This document shows, one piece after another, positions 15,398 through 24,832 of a stretch of 24,832 nucleotides of DNA. Source of the DNA: Pleurobrachia bachei (lineage: Eukaryota; Ctenophora; Tentaculata; Cydippida; Pleurobrachiidae); contig AVPN01000125.1 of the NCBI GenBank assembly GCA_000695325.1, positions 40,996 to 65,827 on the forward strand. The letters are read 5' to 3'. Under the pieces are notes generated by a model. It searched no databases. It was not told the DNA's origin and saw nothing but the letters and a program-made list of their open reading frames with translations. The stretch's first letter is position 1. The number at the start of each line of letters is the position of its first letter. Position numbers and translations under genes: made by a program.

Positions 15398-18214
15398 ATG
15401 GCTCGAGGCTTCCACTCAATTCAGAACGAGTCGGAGCCGCTCCTATCAGGCTCAGATAATGAGGAGCTAGATGGGCCACCCCGGGATCACTACTCTCTCT
15501 CCTACCTCGCTATGATAGTATTCGGTCTCTCCGCCCTTCTTCCCTGGAACATGTTCATTACTGCAACCAGCTATTTTGAGACCAAGTTTGCTACTGGCAG
15601 CCCGTTTATCAAGAACCAGTACGAGAATTTCTTCACGATATTCTCCCAGATCACATCAGTGGCATTTCTGTTCATCAACGTGCATCTACAAAGTCGGTTC
15701 AGTGCATTCTCCAGAATCATGGTAACCTTGGTAACGATGTTGGTGTTGTTTACTATGACAACAGTACTTAGTAAGGTCAACACAACAGAATGGACGGATG
15801 GGTTCTTCGCGCTGACGTTGGTGACGATTGTGCTGTTTAATGCGTGTACAGGGGTGTTCCAGGGTGGTATATTTGGTCTTGCTGCATCCTTTACACCCCG
15901 CCACACTCAGGTTTGTTTAGATATATCACTTTCGTTTTACAGTTGAGTTAGAAGGTTTAAAAGTGACTTGAGGGTGGGGAAACAGCAATAAGATAACATG
16001 AGGTGGTTTTTTAGTACGGGGAGGGGGTGAAGTGTCAATTTACAGCAGCTGTTTTTATCAACAACACCATGCAGCATATTATACCGTGATGCAAGCTACT
16101 CTGTAGAAATCCGAGAAAATTGTCCTGTAGTATTTTATAGATTTATGGTTTTAGGGGTTTCAGCCGCTAACACCCCTCCCTTAATTGTTCATTAACACCC
16201 CTCCCTTATTTCAGGGGTCGTTAACACCCCTCTCTTATTTCAGGGGTTCATGAGCGGTCAGGGAGTAGCTGGAATCTTTGCAAGTGTTGCCAGTATCATT
16301 TCCCTAGCCGTAACACATGGTAAGATTACTGATAGAATGGGATTTTACTATTTACAAATGAATACCCTGCATGTAGTTGCCTGGCTAGACTGTGTTTCGG
16401 GTGCACCGCCCCTGAAACACCTTCCTTTACAAATGTAAAGGGAGGGTTAGAACATAACAAGCATGTAGCGAATTCAGAATTCTGAGATACTCCATGTTTC
16501 AGGTGACGATCCTGTAGCGAGTGGATTCTATTATTTCTTTGCAGCAACCGTTGTGATCGTACTATCTATGGCGATGTACCCCATATTCCTACAGCTGCCC
16601 ATTTCTAAATACTACCTGGATCAAGTTGTGGACGAGGTACGGTTGTTTGCTTAGCTAGACTGTGTTTCGGATATCGGTAAAGGAGGGTTAGAACATAACA
16701 AACGCCTGTCTGTAGAGTCGTTGGTCAAACCTGAGTAGCATGCGTCTTGTACTTTGTAGGGAACTACCCTACCATTTTGTTTGTCTGTTTGTTTGTTCGT
16801 CTGTATCAAACTATTATGGCTCTCAGTTTTACATCATGTATTACTGAAGTGTACATGCGAAGTTTACGACTAGGTTCTGTCGGTAAACCGTTTATCCAGT
16901 CCTTACCCAGTATCTAGCTTACACTTTCCCAGACTTTGGACCAACACCAAACCAATACAACATGAGATTCACACACTTACACACAAATAAACGATCTGTC
17001 TTGAGATTAGCTCAGTAGCTAAACTCGGAAAAACTCAAATAGGTCTCACCCTTTAACTCACCTAACTGACAGTGTTGCTCAGCCCATGATACAACACGTG
17101 TAAACATCGAACACGTGGGGGTAATTAGCTAATTTTCTGCGTGCTCCCAGAGTCCCAATTGGACGTCCACTGTTCTATACATGTGCTGTTTGTCTGTGTA
17201 CTAATTTAGAAAGTACCATCAGTATATCTTACTTTGTGTTTCTCTCTACTTCTCTCTAATTCTTCCTATATTTTTCTCTCTCTATTTCTCCCTACTTCTC
17301 TCTACTTCTCTCTACTTCTCTCCACTTCTCTCTACTTCTCTCGATCTTTCTCTATATCCATTTCCGGGGTACACGGCACAATTAAAGTAACTCACTAATC
17401 ACTCGACTTTAAATTATTGTGCACTGGTCAGTAAATAATTCCATTCTCTACATCAAGTCTACATCTCAATTAAATGGAAATAATCCCGTATAATATTGGT
17501 AACCACTTCAAGGTCCAGCCTCTGTCCTCTATCATGTATCCAACCATTCCCAGTCCCGTTTCTAACCGCCCGCTGTGATTTTTAACCACCCCAACCCCGC
17601 TCTTACCACCTCTAACTCTGATTCCAACCACTCCAAGCTAACCAATCTTCCTGTTTCAGTTATCCCACTCGTTTCGGTCGCCCACTGTATCAACCATGTC
17701 GATTATCAAAAGGATCAAATGGATGCTCTTCTCAGTATGGTTCACATTTACCGTCTCCCTCTCTGTATTCCCCGCCCTCACAGCCTCGATAAAGAGTGTC
17801 ACAGCTGACACACCCCTCACCACAACCTACTGGACACCCGTCACCTGTTTTCTCCTCTTCAATTTCGGGGATTTTGTAGGACGGACAGTGGCAGGATCTG
17901 TTCAGCTTCTCAACCAGAGATGGCTTGTCATCATGACAATAGCTCGGGTCGTTTTTATACCCCTGTTCGCTTTGTGTAACACCCCTGGGACAGCCCATAC
18001 TGTGTGGTTTGATAGTGATGTTTACCCCATACTGTTTATGAGTCTCTTCTCCCTTACAAATGGGTACTTTGCTAGTTTGGCAATGATGTATGGTCCTTCT
18101 CTAGTACCAGCCGGCCCTGAGTCTAGCACAGCAGGGGCTTACATGGCATTCGGCCTTGGAACGGGTCTAATGACAGGTGCATTTTTATCATTCGCTGTGA
18201 ACGCTGTAATATAA
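15398..18214 (+). CDS. ENT: equilibrative nucleoside transporter (SLC29/ENT family)
   Basis: There are four coding exons: 15398-15910, 16244-16319, 16503-16636 and 17660-18214. GT-AG junctions keep frame, giving 425 residues, close to the family's usual 450. Exon 1 holds an acidic cytoplasmic N-terminus (NESEPLLSGSDNEEL) and TM1, with the family signature LPWNMFITATSYFETKF. Exon 2 encodes MSGQGVAGIFAS, matching the conserved GQGxAG segment of TM4. Exon 4 carries FTVSLSVFPAL, FNFGDFVGR and TNGYFASLAMMYGP, all typical of ENT TM7-10. The protein moves nucleosides down their gradient across the plasma or an internal membrane. The loop between TM6 and TM7 is short. Introns 2 and 3 each contain a hAT-like element. 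Intron 1 has a duplicated 3' splice site 29 bp upstream. Confidence 0.92.
16160..16243 (+). repeat. tandem repeat of branch-point/polypyrimidine/AG units before ENT exon 2
   Basis: The unit TTAACACCCCTCYCTTATTTCAGGGG occurs twice with its AG ends at 16214 and 16243, and a decayed third unit lies upstream (16167-16190). Both complete units are usable 3' splice sites. Only the downstream one keeps the ENT frame, since the spacing is 29 bp. Confidence 0.75.
16377..16460 (+). mobile_element. hAT-like micro-MITE, copy C (84 bp)
   Basis: Ends TTGCCTGGCTAGACTGTGTTT and GGGTTAGAACATAACAA. Perfect 8-bp target duplication GCATGTAG (16369-16376 and 16461-16468). The interior has an extra palindrome CCTTTACAAATGTAAAGG. 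With its target repeats it makes up about half of the 183-bp ENT intron 2. Confidence 0.9.
16647..16701 (+). mobile_element. hAT-like micro-MITE, copy D (55 bp)
   Basis: Ends TTGCTTAGCTAGACTGTGTTT and GGGTTAGAACATAACAA. The flanks ACGGTTGT (16639-16646) and ACGCCTGT (16702-16709) match at 6 of 8. It begins only ten bases after the 5' splice site of ENT exon 3. Confidence 0.82.
17220..17350 (+). repeat. CTCTCTACTT pyrimidine microsatellite
   Basis: Imperfect repeats of CTCTCTACTT lie within the 1-kb ENT intron 3. The rest of this intron (16702-17659) shows no coding or structural feature that I can support. Confidence 0.7.
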
Positions 18215-19076
18215 GTGATGCCTTTTTAAACAATCACATGGGGACTTGCATGACTTTCATTTTTCATGTTTTTTGTCAGGTATAATTGTATGCAGTATTT
18301 TGGAGGAACCGAGAAACTTTGTTTGATTATTTCTAATCTGTTGTGTGTCCGTATATTTATTTGTTTCAAGTATCCAAATCTTGGTTTCTAAATGGCCTAC
18401 TTCAACATTACTCCTCTGGGACTTCGTAGCATGAAGAATACATAAGTGGCACGCGCGAGACAAAACATACAATCCGGCTGGCGCAGTAAATTTTGAACGC
18501 GCAAAAAACTAACGCGCAGTTGTACAAAAACATGGACGCGCGTCCGTTTAAAATTTAGAAAATCGACAAAAATTTCAGCCAAAACCCAAACGTTTTTCGT
18601 TTTCCGGGCGCAAAACTCGATAATTTCTGGTTTTTGCGGCCCCTGGACCCTTCGTATGGGCCTCTGCTGACTAAAACACCACTGGCGATGGACACCGCTC
18701 CCCTTGAAGCGGGAAAAGACGGGGTTTGGGGCGAAGGCCCTGTTTCGTGCTTACTGATTTCCGATATGGAGTATATATAAGGACATAATTACCATTTACC
18801 ATATTGTTTGTACTCCACTAAGTCATGTCAATTTGCTTCAAAGAGCCTTAAACTCATGCTCAAAGCGCCTAGGATTATCAATGATCCTAGCCGTCGTCAA
18901 ACGTTTTGGAAGGCCTCTCTTTGATCGCAAAGTTCCATTCCAGTACCGATCCCTAGTTGGTGGAAACACTACAGCCAATAACAGGTTACACCGCAGTGTT
19001 GCAGAACACCGCAGTCAGCAGTGTACCCCTGTGTACCCCCTTAGTAACCGAGTTTATCGCTTCCCACAGGAAAGCC
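18215..19076. other. gap between ENT and the NT5DC1-like gene, with CG-rich promoter patch
   Basis: The first 200 bp should hold the ENT 3' UTR. From 18450 to 18620 there is a cluster of ACGCGC motifs, one of them CTAACGCGC, whose reverse complement is one base from the GCGCGTTAC seen near two other promoters here. A GC-rich stretch follows, then a TATA box. The 5' UTR of the next gene probably starts near 18800. A strong acceptor (CTTCCCACAG, ending 19069) lies 7 bp before its ATG, so a 5' UTR intron or spliced leader is possible. Confidence 0.4.
18772..18780 (+). promoter_or_regulatory. TATA box (TATATATAA) of the NT5DC1-like gene
   Basis: This is the clearest TATA box in the window and is followed by GG. 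It stands about 300 bp before the ATG, downstream of a CG-rich patch. Confidence 0.45.
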
Positions 19077-20472
19077 ATGAAACTATCTGACTTCACCGCG
19101 TTATGCTTCGACATGGATTTCACTATGGTCAATTACAACCTTGATAATTTCATGCCATTTATCTACCAGATAACAGCAGACTACCTTATTGATGTCAAGG
19201 GGTATTCCGCCAGTCTCAGAGTTTTTGAAGCTAATGACGTACGTATTCAATTCTGCAAACTTGTCTCCTTACATACATTTAGCTGTTCAATTCATTAACT
19301 CATAATTTCCAGGCACATTTTATGAGAAGAGGACTGGTATTAGATAAGCGGACACACTGTGTTATTGATATAACTTCTAACGGAGGAATTAGAGCAGCTT
19401 ACAGGGGCACAAAACGTTTATCTAATGGCGAGGTAGATCCAATTTTTTTAACTGACTTATTTTTAGCCTGGTATTTATTTAGTTCAGAAAATAGCAGTTC
19501 AAGTTTTTTGAAGACTGAATCCCTTCTCAGATATTCTACCACTATCCAGACGGAGCATGGCCGGAGTTCCAACGATTCAGTGAAAACTTTGACTGTGAGA
19601 ACAACAAGCCACTTCACGAAGTGCCCTACTTTATATTCGACTCAGTGTTCGTATCCCCGACAGTACCCCTTCTGATGAAGCAGCTAGATATCATATTCAC
19701 GGATAACCACAGGGTGGACTCTCAGTGCAGGAACTTTTATGTAGATCTCATTGCTTCGTTTGTGCACAATTTCAACCCTGACAACAATGAGGGCAGCTAC
19801 TTCCCCAGTATTGAACGGCATATCGACATGTACATCCTCAAGGCGTCCACCGAGTTGAGGAATAAGTTGTTAGCACTGAGAGAGGGTGGCATTAAAGTGA
19901 TTCTCATCACTGCATCTGATATACCTTACACCGAACTCCTCATGACGCACAGCTATGGAAAAGATTGGAGGAGCTTCTTTGATTTGGTCTGCTGTAAGGC
20001 ACGAAAGCCAGGTTTCTTCTCCACCACAGCCTACCGTCGGCCCTTCTTCAGGGATGGGATAGTGGTTGATGAATTAACGGGTGGAGGTACCTATATGGAG
20101 GGACATTGGACGAAGGTTGACAAGTGGGTGCGACATAACTCAAGTAAACCAGGTCGTATTGCATATATCGGTGACTCCTTTAAGTCGGATATAATTCCTA
20201 CTAAAGTGGCGACATCTTGGGACATTTTAGCAGTGGTACTGGAGGGAAAACTAATGCACGTGGCTGCCTGTGAACACAAGAAATCAAGACCAGAAACGAT
20301 CGGATGGAGTTCCTTTTTCGGTGAGCGGAACGATCCTTCCATGTACGCAGGCCGTCTGTTCGAGTTGGCCGATTTGACACTCACAGATGTCGAGGAATTG
20401 ACACTATTGGGCGTTGATCAGGAGATGCCAACAAACAAAACAGGGAACTCCTTCACTTTTTCACCCTTTTGA
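19077..20472 (+). CDS. NT5DC1: NT5DC1-like HAD-family 5'-nucleotidase domain protein
   Basis: There are three coding exons: 19077-19238, 19313-19432 and 19531-20472, all phase 0, giving 407 residues. Human NT5DC1 is about 455. The HAD nucleophile motif is FDMDFTMVNYN near residues 11-21 (DxDxT), the second motif is VILITASD, and the metal-binding motif is AYIGDSFKSD. The family landmarks GTKRLSNGE, RKPGFFSTTAYRRPFF and WSSFFG near the C-terminus fit NT5DC1 rather than the larger cytosolic purine nucleotidases. Phosphohydrolase activity is inferred from intact HAD residues; substrates of NT5DC1 are not well known. The exon 2/3 join (NGE|IFYHYPDGAW) is chosen because it keeps phase and uses the good acceptor CCCTTCTCAG. 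An in-frame ATG at 18957 would add 40 residues if no 5' intron exists. Confidence 0.9.
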
Positions 20473-20527
20473 GATGATTTCTTGTTGTGTATAGTTTTTA
20501 GCAGCAGTATCATATCACACATTTAGC

Positions 20528-20637
20528 CAGGAACCGACCAAATCAGGAAATGCTGGTCCCTAATTGGTTGATATCCAGTCACGTCACACGTGACCTAAAT
20601 AACGAGTTCTGATTGGTTGTTTACTTGTTTCGGTCAA
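20528..20637 (+). mobile_element. TIR element of the CAGGAACCGACC family, copy 2
   Basis: It matches the 748-847 element along most of its length (ACGAGTTCTGATTGGTTGTT in common). It has a 17-bp palindrome GTCACGTCACACGTGAC in place of a short internal stretch, and its right end is eroded. The flanks ATTTAGC (20521-20527 and 20639-20645) may be the target duplication. It lies between NT5DC1 and BOLA1 and carries two ATTGG boxes. Confidence 0.65.
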
Positions 20638-20841
20638 TATTTAGCAGAGAGTTTTAGTTTTAGATACAAATCATCATCCACTTGACTTATTATACAATAG
20701 TCAAGATATACTAACTGACTTAATTGACAGAAGTCACCATTCACCATCACTATAATAATAATTATAAGAAATCATTAACCCTGGGTAGTCCGTCCGTCCG
20801 TATGTGTCTGTGTGTTTTCTTATTATATATGGAGGTATAGT

Positions 20842-21372
20842 ATGTCGAATCTAAAATATATATTTCATACGAAAAATCTCCGCTTTTTACTTATTTTCAT
20901 TGTCTTACTACCTCTTAACACACATATTTACTTGACCTATAACAGCAACCTTCCCTATCTAGCAACACTAGGACCAGTAAAGAGGAGTGAATCCCTGTTA
21001 ACACTAGGACCCTGGTCTAGATCATTGGTACTACAACCTACTACTCTGCGTCTACGGTCTACCATGGCGATTGCCACCTCAATAACATCCCGACTGCAGA
21101 GCCGCTTCCTTCCCTCGGTCCTGCAGGTTATCAATGAAAGTTACATGCACAACGTCCCCAAAGACTCAGAGACCCACTTCAAGGTGGTGATAGTCAGTGA
21201 TCAGTTTGAGGGCATGCCCCTGATTAAGAGACATCGTGCTGTTAACAGTGAGTTGAGTGAAGAGATTCAGAAGATACATGCCCTGTCAATTGTTGCTCGA
21301 ACACCTAAACAGTGGGAGGGTAGCCCTGGGTTTGCTGATAGTCCGAAATGTATGGGCGGCTCTAAACGGTGA
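20842..21372 (+). CDS. BOLA1: BolA-like protein 1 (mitochondrial Fe-S factor)
   Basis: A single-exon frame runs to TGA at 21370-21372. The BolA fold is in the C-terminal 100 residues: LQSRFLPSVLQVINES, SETHFKVVIVSDQFEG, LIKRHRAVNSELSEEI and ALSIVARTPKQW. The invariant His lies in KRHRAV. The tail SPKCMGGSKR matches the human BOLA1 tail (SPPCLGGNKK). BOLA1 works in mitochondria with glutaredoxin 5 in iron-sulfur cluster and thiol homeostasis. The start is uncertain. The first in-frame ATG is 20842 and gives 176 residues with a hydrophobic stretch (LRFLLIFIVLLPL). The next is 21064 (MAIATSITSRLQ). The Arg/Ser/Leu-rich part between them would suit a mitochondrial presequence. Confidence 0.9.
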   Translation: MSNLKYIFHTKNLRFLLIFIVLLPLNTHIYLTYNSNLPYLATLGPVKRSESLLTLGPWSRSLVLQPTTLRLRSTMAIATSITSRLQSRFLPSVLQVINESYMHNVPKDSETHFKVVIVSDQFEGMPLIKRHRAVNSELSEEIQKIHALSIVARTPKQWEGSPGFADSPKCMGGSKR

Positions 21373-22104
21373 TATCTGAAATGGGAATAGTGATATGAAA
21401 CAGGTCTTTAGTAAGTTGTGTTTTTGTAAATGTGTGTTTTTGGTAATTTTTTGGACATTTTAAATCGTATTGTATTACTCATCAGTCCTCCACACGAATG
21501 TCCCCTAACAAACCCCATCTTGATTCTCCCTTCTGTGGCTTGGTATTGCACCAGCTCCCCATCTTGGGCCGAAGCAGAGAAGCAGCTGGCAATATACCAG
21601 CCACCGTCCCCCTTCCCCCGGCCAACCCTAGCGCCAGATGATAGCCGGACACATACAATAGTGCTCCAGATAATCTTTCCTGAGTCCGGACACACATAGT
21701 GCTCCAGAATACAGATCCAAGAAATTTAAATCCCGTACTCGTGTTCTCTATATCTCATTTTCTCTCTGATCTCTGTAACCTAGCTTAGCTTTTTATGTTA
21801 AATCCAGAAACTGTCTCAAACTATCCTAAATCTGTATAAAACTATCCCAACTGTTTAAATTCAACCAACCAGGCACCAGCATCCAGGCTAACATTTGTAA
21901 GACCAATGAAAAACCACCCCGCCCACCCTAATTGAAGCGGTTTCAATAGTGAACCAATTAGTCACTCAGCTCACATCAACTACTGTCCAATTGCAATATG
22001 AAATTTTCAATTCCCATGAAAAAAAAGGCCAGCTGCTCTTACCAACCAACCAACCAACCAAACCCCATCTTTCAATTTCATATCACCTTCCTAGCTCAAG
22101 TAGC
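21373..22104. other. gap between BOLA1 and the acidic-protein gene
   Basis: From 21484 to 21697 one plus-strand frame is open and proline-rich (IYQPPSPFPRP...), preceded by an acceptor-like TTACTCATCAG. It could be an exon, but I cannot link it to a neighbour. A short tandem repeat of CCGGACACA...TAGTGCTCCAGA occurs at 21645-21671 and 21686-21708. The remainder is AT-rich and belongs partly to the duplicated unit that starts at 21736. Confidence 0.3.
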
Positions 22105-24430
22105 ATGGAAAACGAGGCACCAGATCAGATATTTGAAAATCAGGAAGAGGAGGAAATTCCCCCACCGGCCAGCGATGATATCTCCCCTCCGGCTGGTGAT
22201 GATTCGCCAGCTGATCCTGCTGAACAGACTACTCCTGAAGTAGTTCCTGAAGTAGTTCCTGAGGATGTTTCACCTCCAAAGGAGGCTGCACAGACTGAAC
22301 AAGTTGATAAAACAGTAGAAAAAGTTGTAGAACAAGTTGTTGATAAACCAGTAGATTCACCTGCTGCTGATGACTCAGCTGAAGCCATGGATATAGATTC
22401 CGAACTTGCAGAGGAAAGCGAAGTTGTAGCTGAGCCTACTGCAGCAGATAATGACGCTGTACCTGAACCTAGCAAAACTGAGCCTGAGAGGGTACCAGCT
22501 CCTAGTGCAGATAGTGCTACTACTGCAGGATCTGGTGAGCCCACCACGGAAAAGCCTGCTGACACTCCTGTAGAGGGAACCTCAGAGATGGAAACTGAAG
22601 CAATCCCACCACCTGCAGATTTCCAACAAGCTGAAGCAACCGACGCAGCCCCTGAAGCTGCTCCTGAAGCTGTCCCTGTCCCTGAAGCAGCCCCAATTAT
22701 TATTGAAACCCCAGTAGCTACTGAAGGAGGTCCAGTGACCAGTACAGCTGTTGTAGTTACAGAGACGGGGGAGGAAATGGAAGCTACCGTTATCGAGCAA
22801 ACAAATGCTGAGGTACTTGTCAATTGTTACTCCCCCTCTTGAAACTTCCCCTCTTCCCTTAGAACCAACCCTCCTTTTTCCCCGGCCTCCAGGCTGGACC
22901 CGCCTCCATGCCATCCCCTAACACACTACCCCAGGGACACAAGACGATAGAGCTGTCTATCAACGGTAGCATGGTTAGTGCTGAAGTGGTGGATGCGACA
23001 CCTGCTGATACAACAGGTAATTTACAGTTCGTGTAAAAGTTCTTAAATCTACTAGTACTCGTGTTCTCTATATCTCATTTTCTCTCTGATCTCTGTAACC
23101 TAGCTCTCTATTATATCTCATTTTCTCTCTGATCTCTGTAACCTAGCTTAGCTTTTTATGTTAAATCCAGAAACTGTCTCAAACTATCCTAAATCTGTAT
23201 AAAACTATCCCAACTGTTTAAATTCAACCAACCAGGCACCAGCATCCAGGCTAACATTTGTAAGACCAATGAAAAACCACCCCGCCCACCCTAATTGAAG
23301 CGGGTTCAATAGTGAACCAATTAGTCACTCAGCTCACATCAACTACTGTCCAATTGCAATATGAAATTTTCAATTCCCATGAAAAAAAAGGCCAGCTGCT
23401 CTTACCAACCAACCAACCAACCAAACCCCATCTTTCAATTTCATATCACCTTCCTAGCTCAAGTAGCATGGAAAACGAGGCACCAGATCAGATATTTGAA
23501 AATCAGGAAGAGGAGGAAATTCCCCCACCGGCCAGCGATGATATCTCCCCTCCGGCTGGTGATGATTCGCCAGCTGATCCTGCTGAACAGACTACTCCTG
23601 AAGTAGTTCCTGAAGTAGTTCCTGAAGTAGTTCCTGAGGATGTTTCACCTCCAAAGGAGGCTGCACAGACTGAACAAGTTGATAAAACAGTAGAAAAAGT
23701 TGTAGAACAAGTTGTTGATAAACCAGTAGATTCACCTGCTGCTGATGACTCAGCTGAAGCCATGGATATAGATTCCGAACTTGCAGAGGAAAGCGAAGTT
23801 GTAGCTGAGCCTACTGCAGCAGATAATGACGCTGTACCTGAACCTAGCAAAACTGAGCCTGAGAGGGTACCAGCTCCTAGTGCAGATAGTGCTACTACTG
23901 CAGGATCTGGTGAGCCCACCACGGAAAAGCCTGCTGACACTCCTGTAGAGGGAACCTCAGAGATGGAAACTGAAGCAATCCCACCACCTGCAGATTTCCA
24001 ACAAGCTGAAGCAACCGACGCAGCCCCTGAAGCTGCTCCTGAAGCTGTCCCTGTCCCTGAAGCAGCCCCAATTATTATTGAAACCCCAGTAGCTACTGAA
24101 GGAGGTCCAGTGACCAGTACAGCTGTTGTAGTTACAGAGACGGGGGAGGAAATGGAAGCTACCGTTATCGAGCAAACAAATGCTGAGGTACTTGTCAATT
24201 GTTACTCCCCCTCTTGAAACTTCCCCTCTTCCCTTAGAACCAACCCTCCTTTTTCCCCGGCCTCCAGGCTGGACCCGCCTCCATGCCATCCCCTAACACA
24301 CTACCCCAGGGACACAAGACGATAGAGCTGTCTATCAACGGTAGCATGGTTAGTGCTGAAGTGGTGGATGCGACACCTGCTGATACAACAGGTAATTTAC
24401 AGTTCGTGTAAAAGTTCTTAAATCTACTAG
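21736..24430. repeat. 1.32-kb tandem duplication
   Basis: 21736-23055 and 23056-24430 are direct repeats. Copy 2 is 55 bp longer: a 43-bp duplication of the TATATCTCATTTTCTCTCTG stretch near 23107-23150, and one extra GAAGTAGTTCCT (12 bp, in frame) in the coding exon. Otherwise they look almost identical. Each copy holds a full 5' flank, the first coding exon and the second coding exon of the acidic-protein gene. Confidence 0.93.
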
Positions 24431-24734
24431 ACTATTCCATATTTTTCTCATAATGAACTGGATGTTTTGACCAATATCTCAATTCTCATCATATCACAAT
24501 TCACATGGTACCCCCCTCCTATCACATGGCAACCCCACCCTAAAACGAAAAAAAAACTCTTACTCTAGGTGGTGAGCAGGAGAAGTTTGCAGAGATTATC
24601 GAGGAGGAGATAGAAGATACTCCGGCAGCACAGAAAGAGAAGGAGGCTGCTCCAGTTCCATCAGATGATGTAGTTACCTCAATGGAGACCACCCAACAAC
24701 AAGATATACCTCAAATACCACAACCCCCACAGAG
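22105..24734 (+). CDS. unidentified acidic Pro/Glu/Ala-rich protein, partial, first exons duplicated
   Basis: Exon A runs 22105-22812 (ATG, MENEAPDQIFENQEEEE...). Exon B runs 22893-23016 and ends phase 1. Exon C runs 24569-24734 in matching phase, ends before GTTAGG, and the gene continues past the window. Exons A and B are repeated at 23468-24187 and 24268-24391, and either copy of B splices in frame to C. Exon A is low-complexity and strongly acidic, with PEVV repeats, two in copy 1 and three in copy 2 before PEDV. Exon B has a more ordered stretch (HKTIELSINGSMVSAEVV). Exon C is acidic again (AEIIEEEIEDTPAAQKEKEA). There is no signal peptide or membrane segment, and the composition suggests a disordered nuclear or cytosolic protein. 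I do not recognise it. Confidence 0.7.
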
Positions 24735-24735
24735 G

Positions 24736-24832
24736 TTAGGGTTCAATTTGCATATCTGGGGGTTCAATTTGCATAAATAATGCAATTTGCATTATATCTG
24801 AGGGTTCAATTTGCATTATATCTGAGGCTTCA
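24736..24832 (+). repeat. minisatellite of GGGTTCAATTTGCAT units (octamer motifs)
   Basis: Four ATTTGCAT octamers occur at 24746-24753, 24767-24774, 24785-24792 and 24809-24816, mostly inside GGGTTCAATTTGCATTATATCTGA units. The array begins at the donor of exon C and runs off the window end. ATTTGCAT is the classical POU/Oct binding site; whether it is used here is unknown. Confidence 0.75.

Noticed and set aside
17005-17075. TTAGCTCAGTAG near 17005 looks like a tRNA A box
   Set aside because: No B box or acceptor-stem pairing is found at the right distance.
18688-18780. Small frame MDTAPLEAGKDGVWGEGP in the CG-rich patch
   Set aside because: It ends inside the TATA box about 30 codons later, has no splice context, and lies upstream of the likely transcription start.
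22140-24198. Long Ser/Ala/Gly-rich open frames on the minus strand (227 and 231 codons)
   Set aside because: They are the antisense of the repetitive acidic exon A, where GAA/GCT/CCT codons leave the opposite frame free of stops. No splice or start context supports them.

Overview
The window looks like nuclear DNA of an animal. Its genes are split by short GT-AG introns, C2H2 zinc-finger genes dominate one third of it, and five proteins can be recognised from conserved animal families: a bublin-like coiled-coil protein, a VAP (MSP-domain) ER protein, an equilibrative nucleoside transporter, an NT5DC1-type HAD nucleotidase and BOLA1. Genes are dense, about one per 2.5 kb, and most introns are 60-300 bp, which suggests a compact invertebrate genome. 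I cannot name the lineage from the sequence.

Layout. 1-296: possible 3' end of a plus-strand gene. 1269-1690 (-): bublin-like gene. 2648-7393 (-): very large multi-zinc-finger protein, head to head with 7850-10490 (+), a smaller paralogue sharing its N-terminal fingers. 10843-12204 (+): VAP. 12436-13615 (-): unidentified four-TM protein, convergent with VAP and followed by a second, 5'-partial tandem copy up to 14604. 15398-18214 (+): ENT/SLC29 transporter. 19077-20472 (+): NT5DC1-like. 20842-21372 (+): BOLA1. 22105 to the window end (+): unidentified acidic protein whose first two coding exons are tandemly duplicated.

Small mobile elements lie between and inside the genes: four independent insertions of a 47-84 bp hAT-like element with 8-bp target duplications, a tRNA-derived SINE, two copies of a CCAAT-bearing terminal-inverted-repeat element, and several foldback hairpins.

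The strangest structure is in the zinc-finger pair. Two blocks of exactly 50 bp in the minus-strand gene (6993-7042 and 7304-7353) carry the plain complement, not the reverse complement, of the paralogue's sequence. On the plus strand they are the paralogue read backwards letter by letter. They bracket a 261-bp stretch that is a normal inverted copy with one difference. No known DNA rearrangement gives this pattern, so a sequence-handling artefact is the leading explanation. One edge (position 8201) is also the start of an apparently perfect 925-bp tandem duplication that breaks the smaller paralogue. Two further tandem duplications (about 0.99 and 1.32 kb) carry coding-compatible differences and look like unmerged alleles or young real duplications. 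The gene models across these regions should be read with that in mind.
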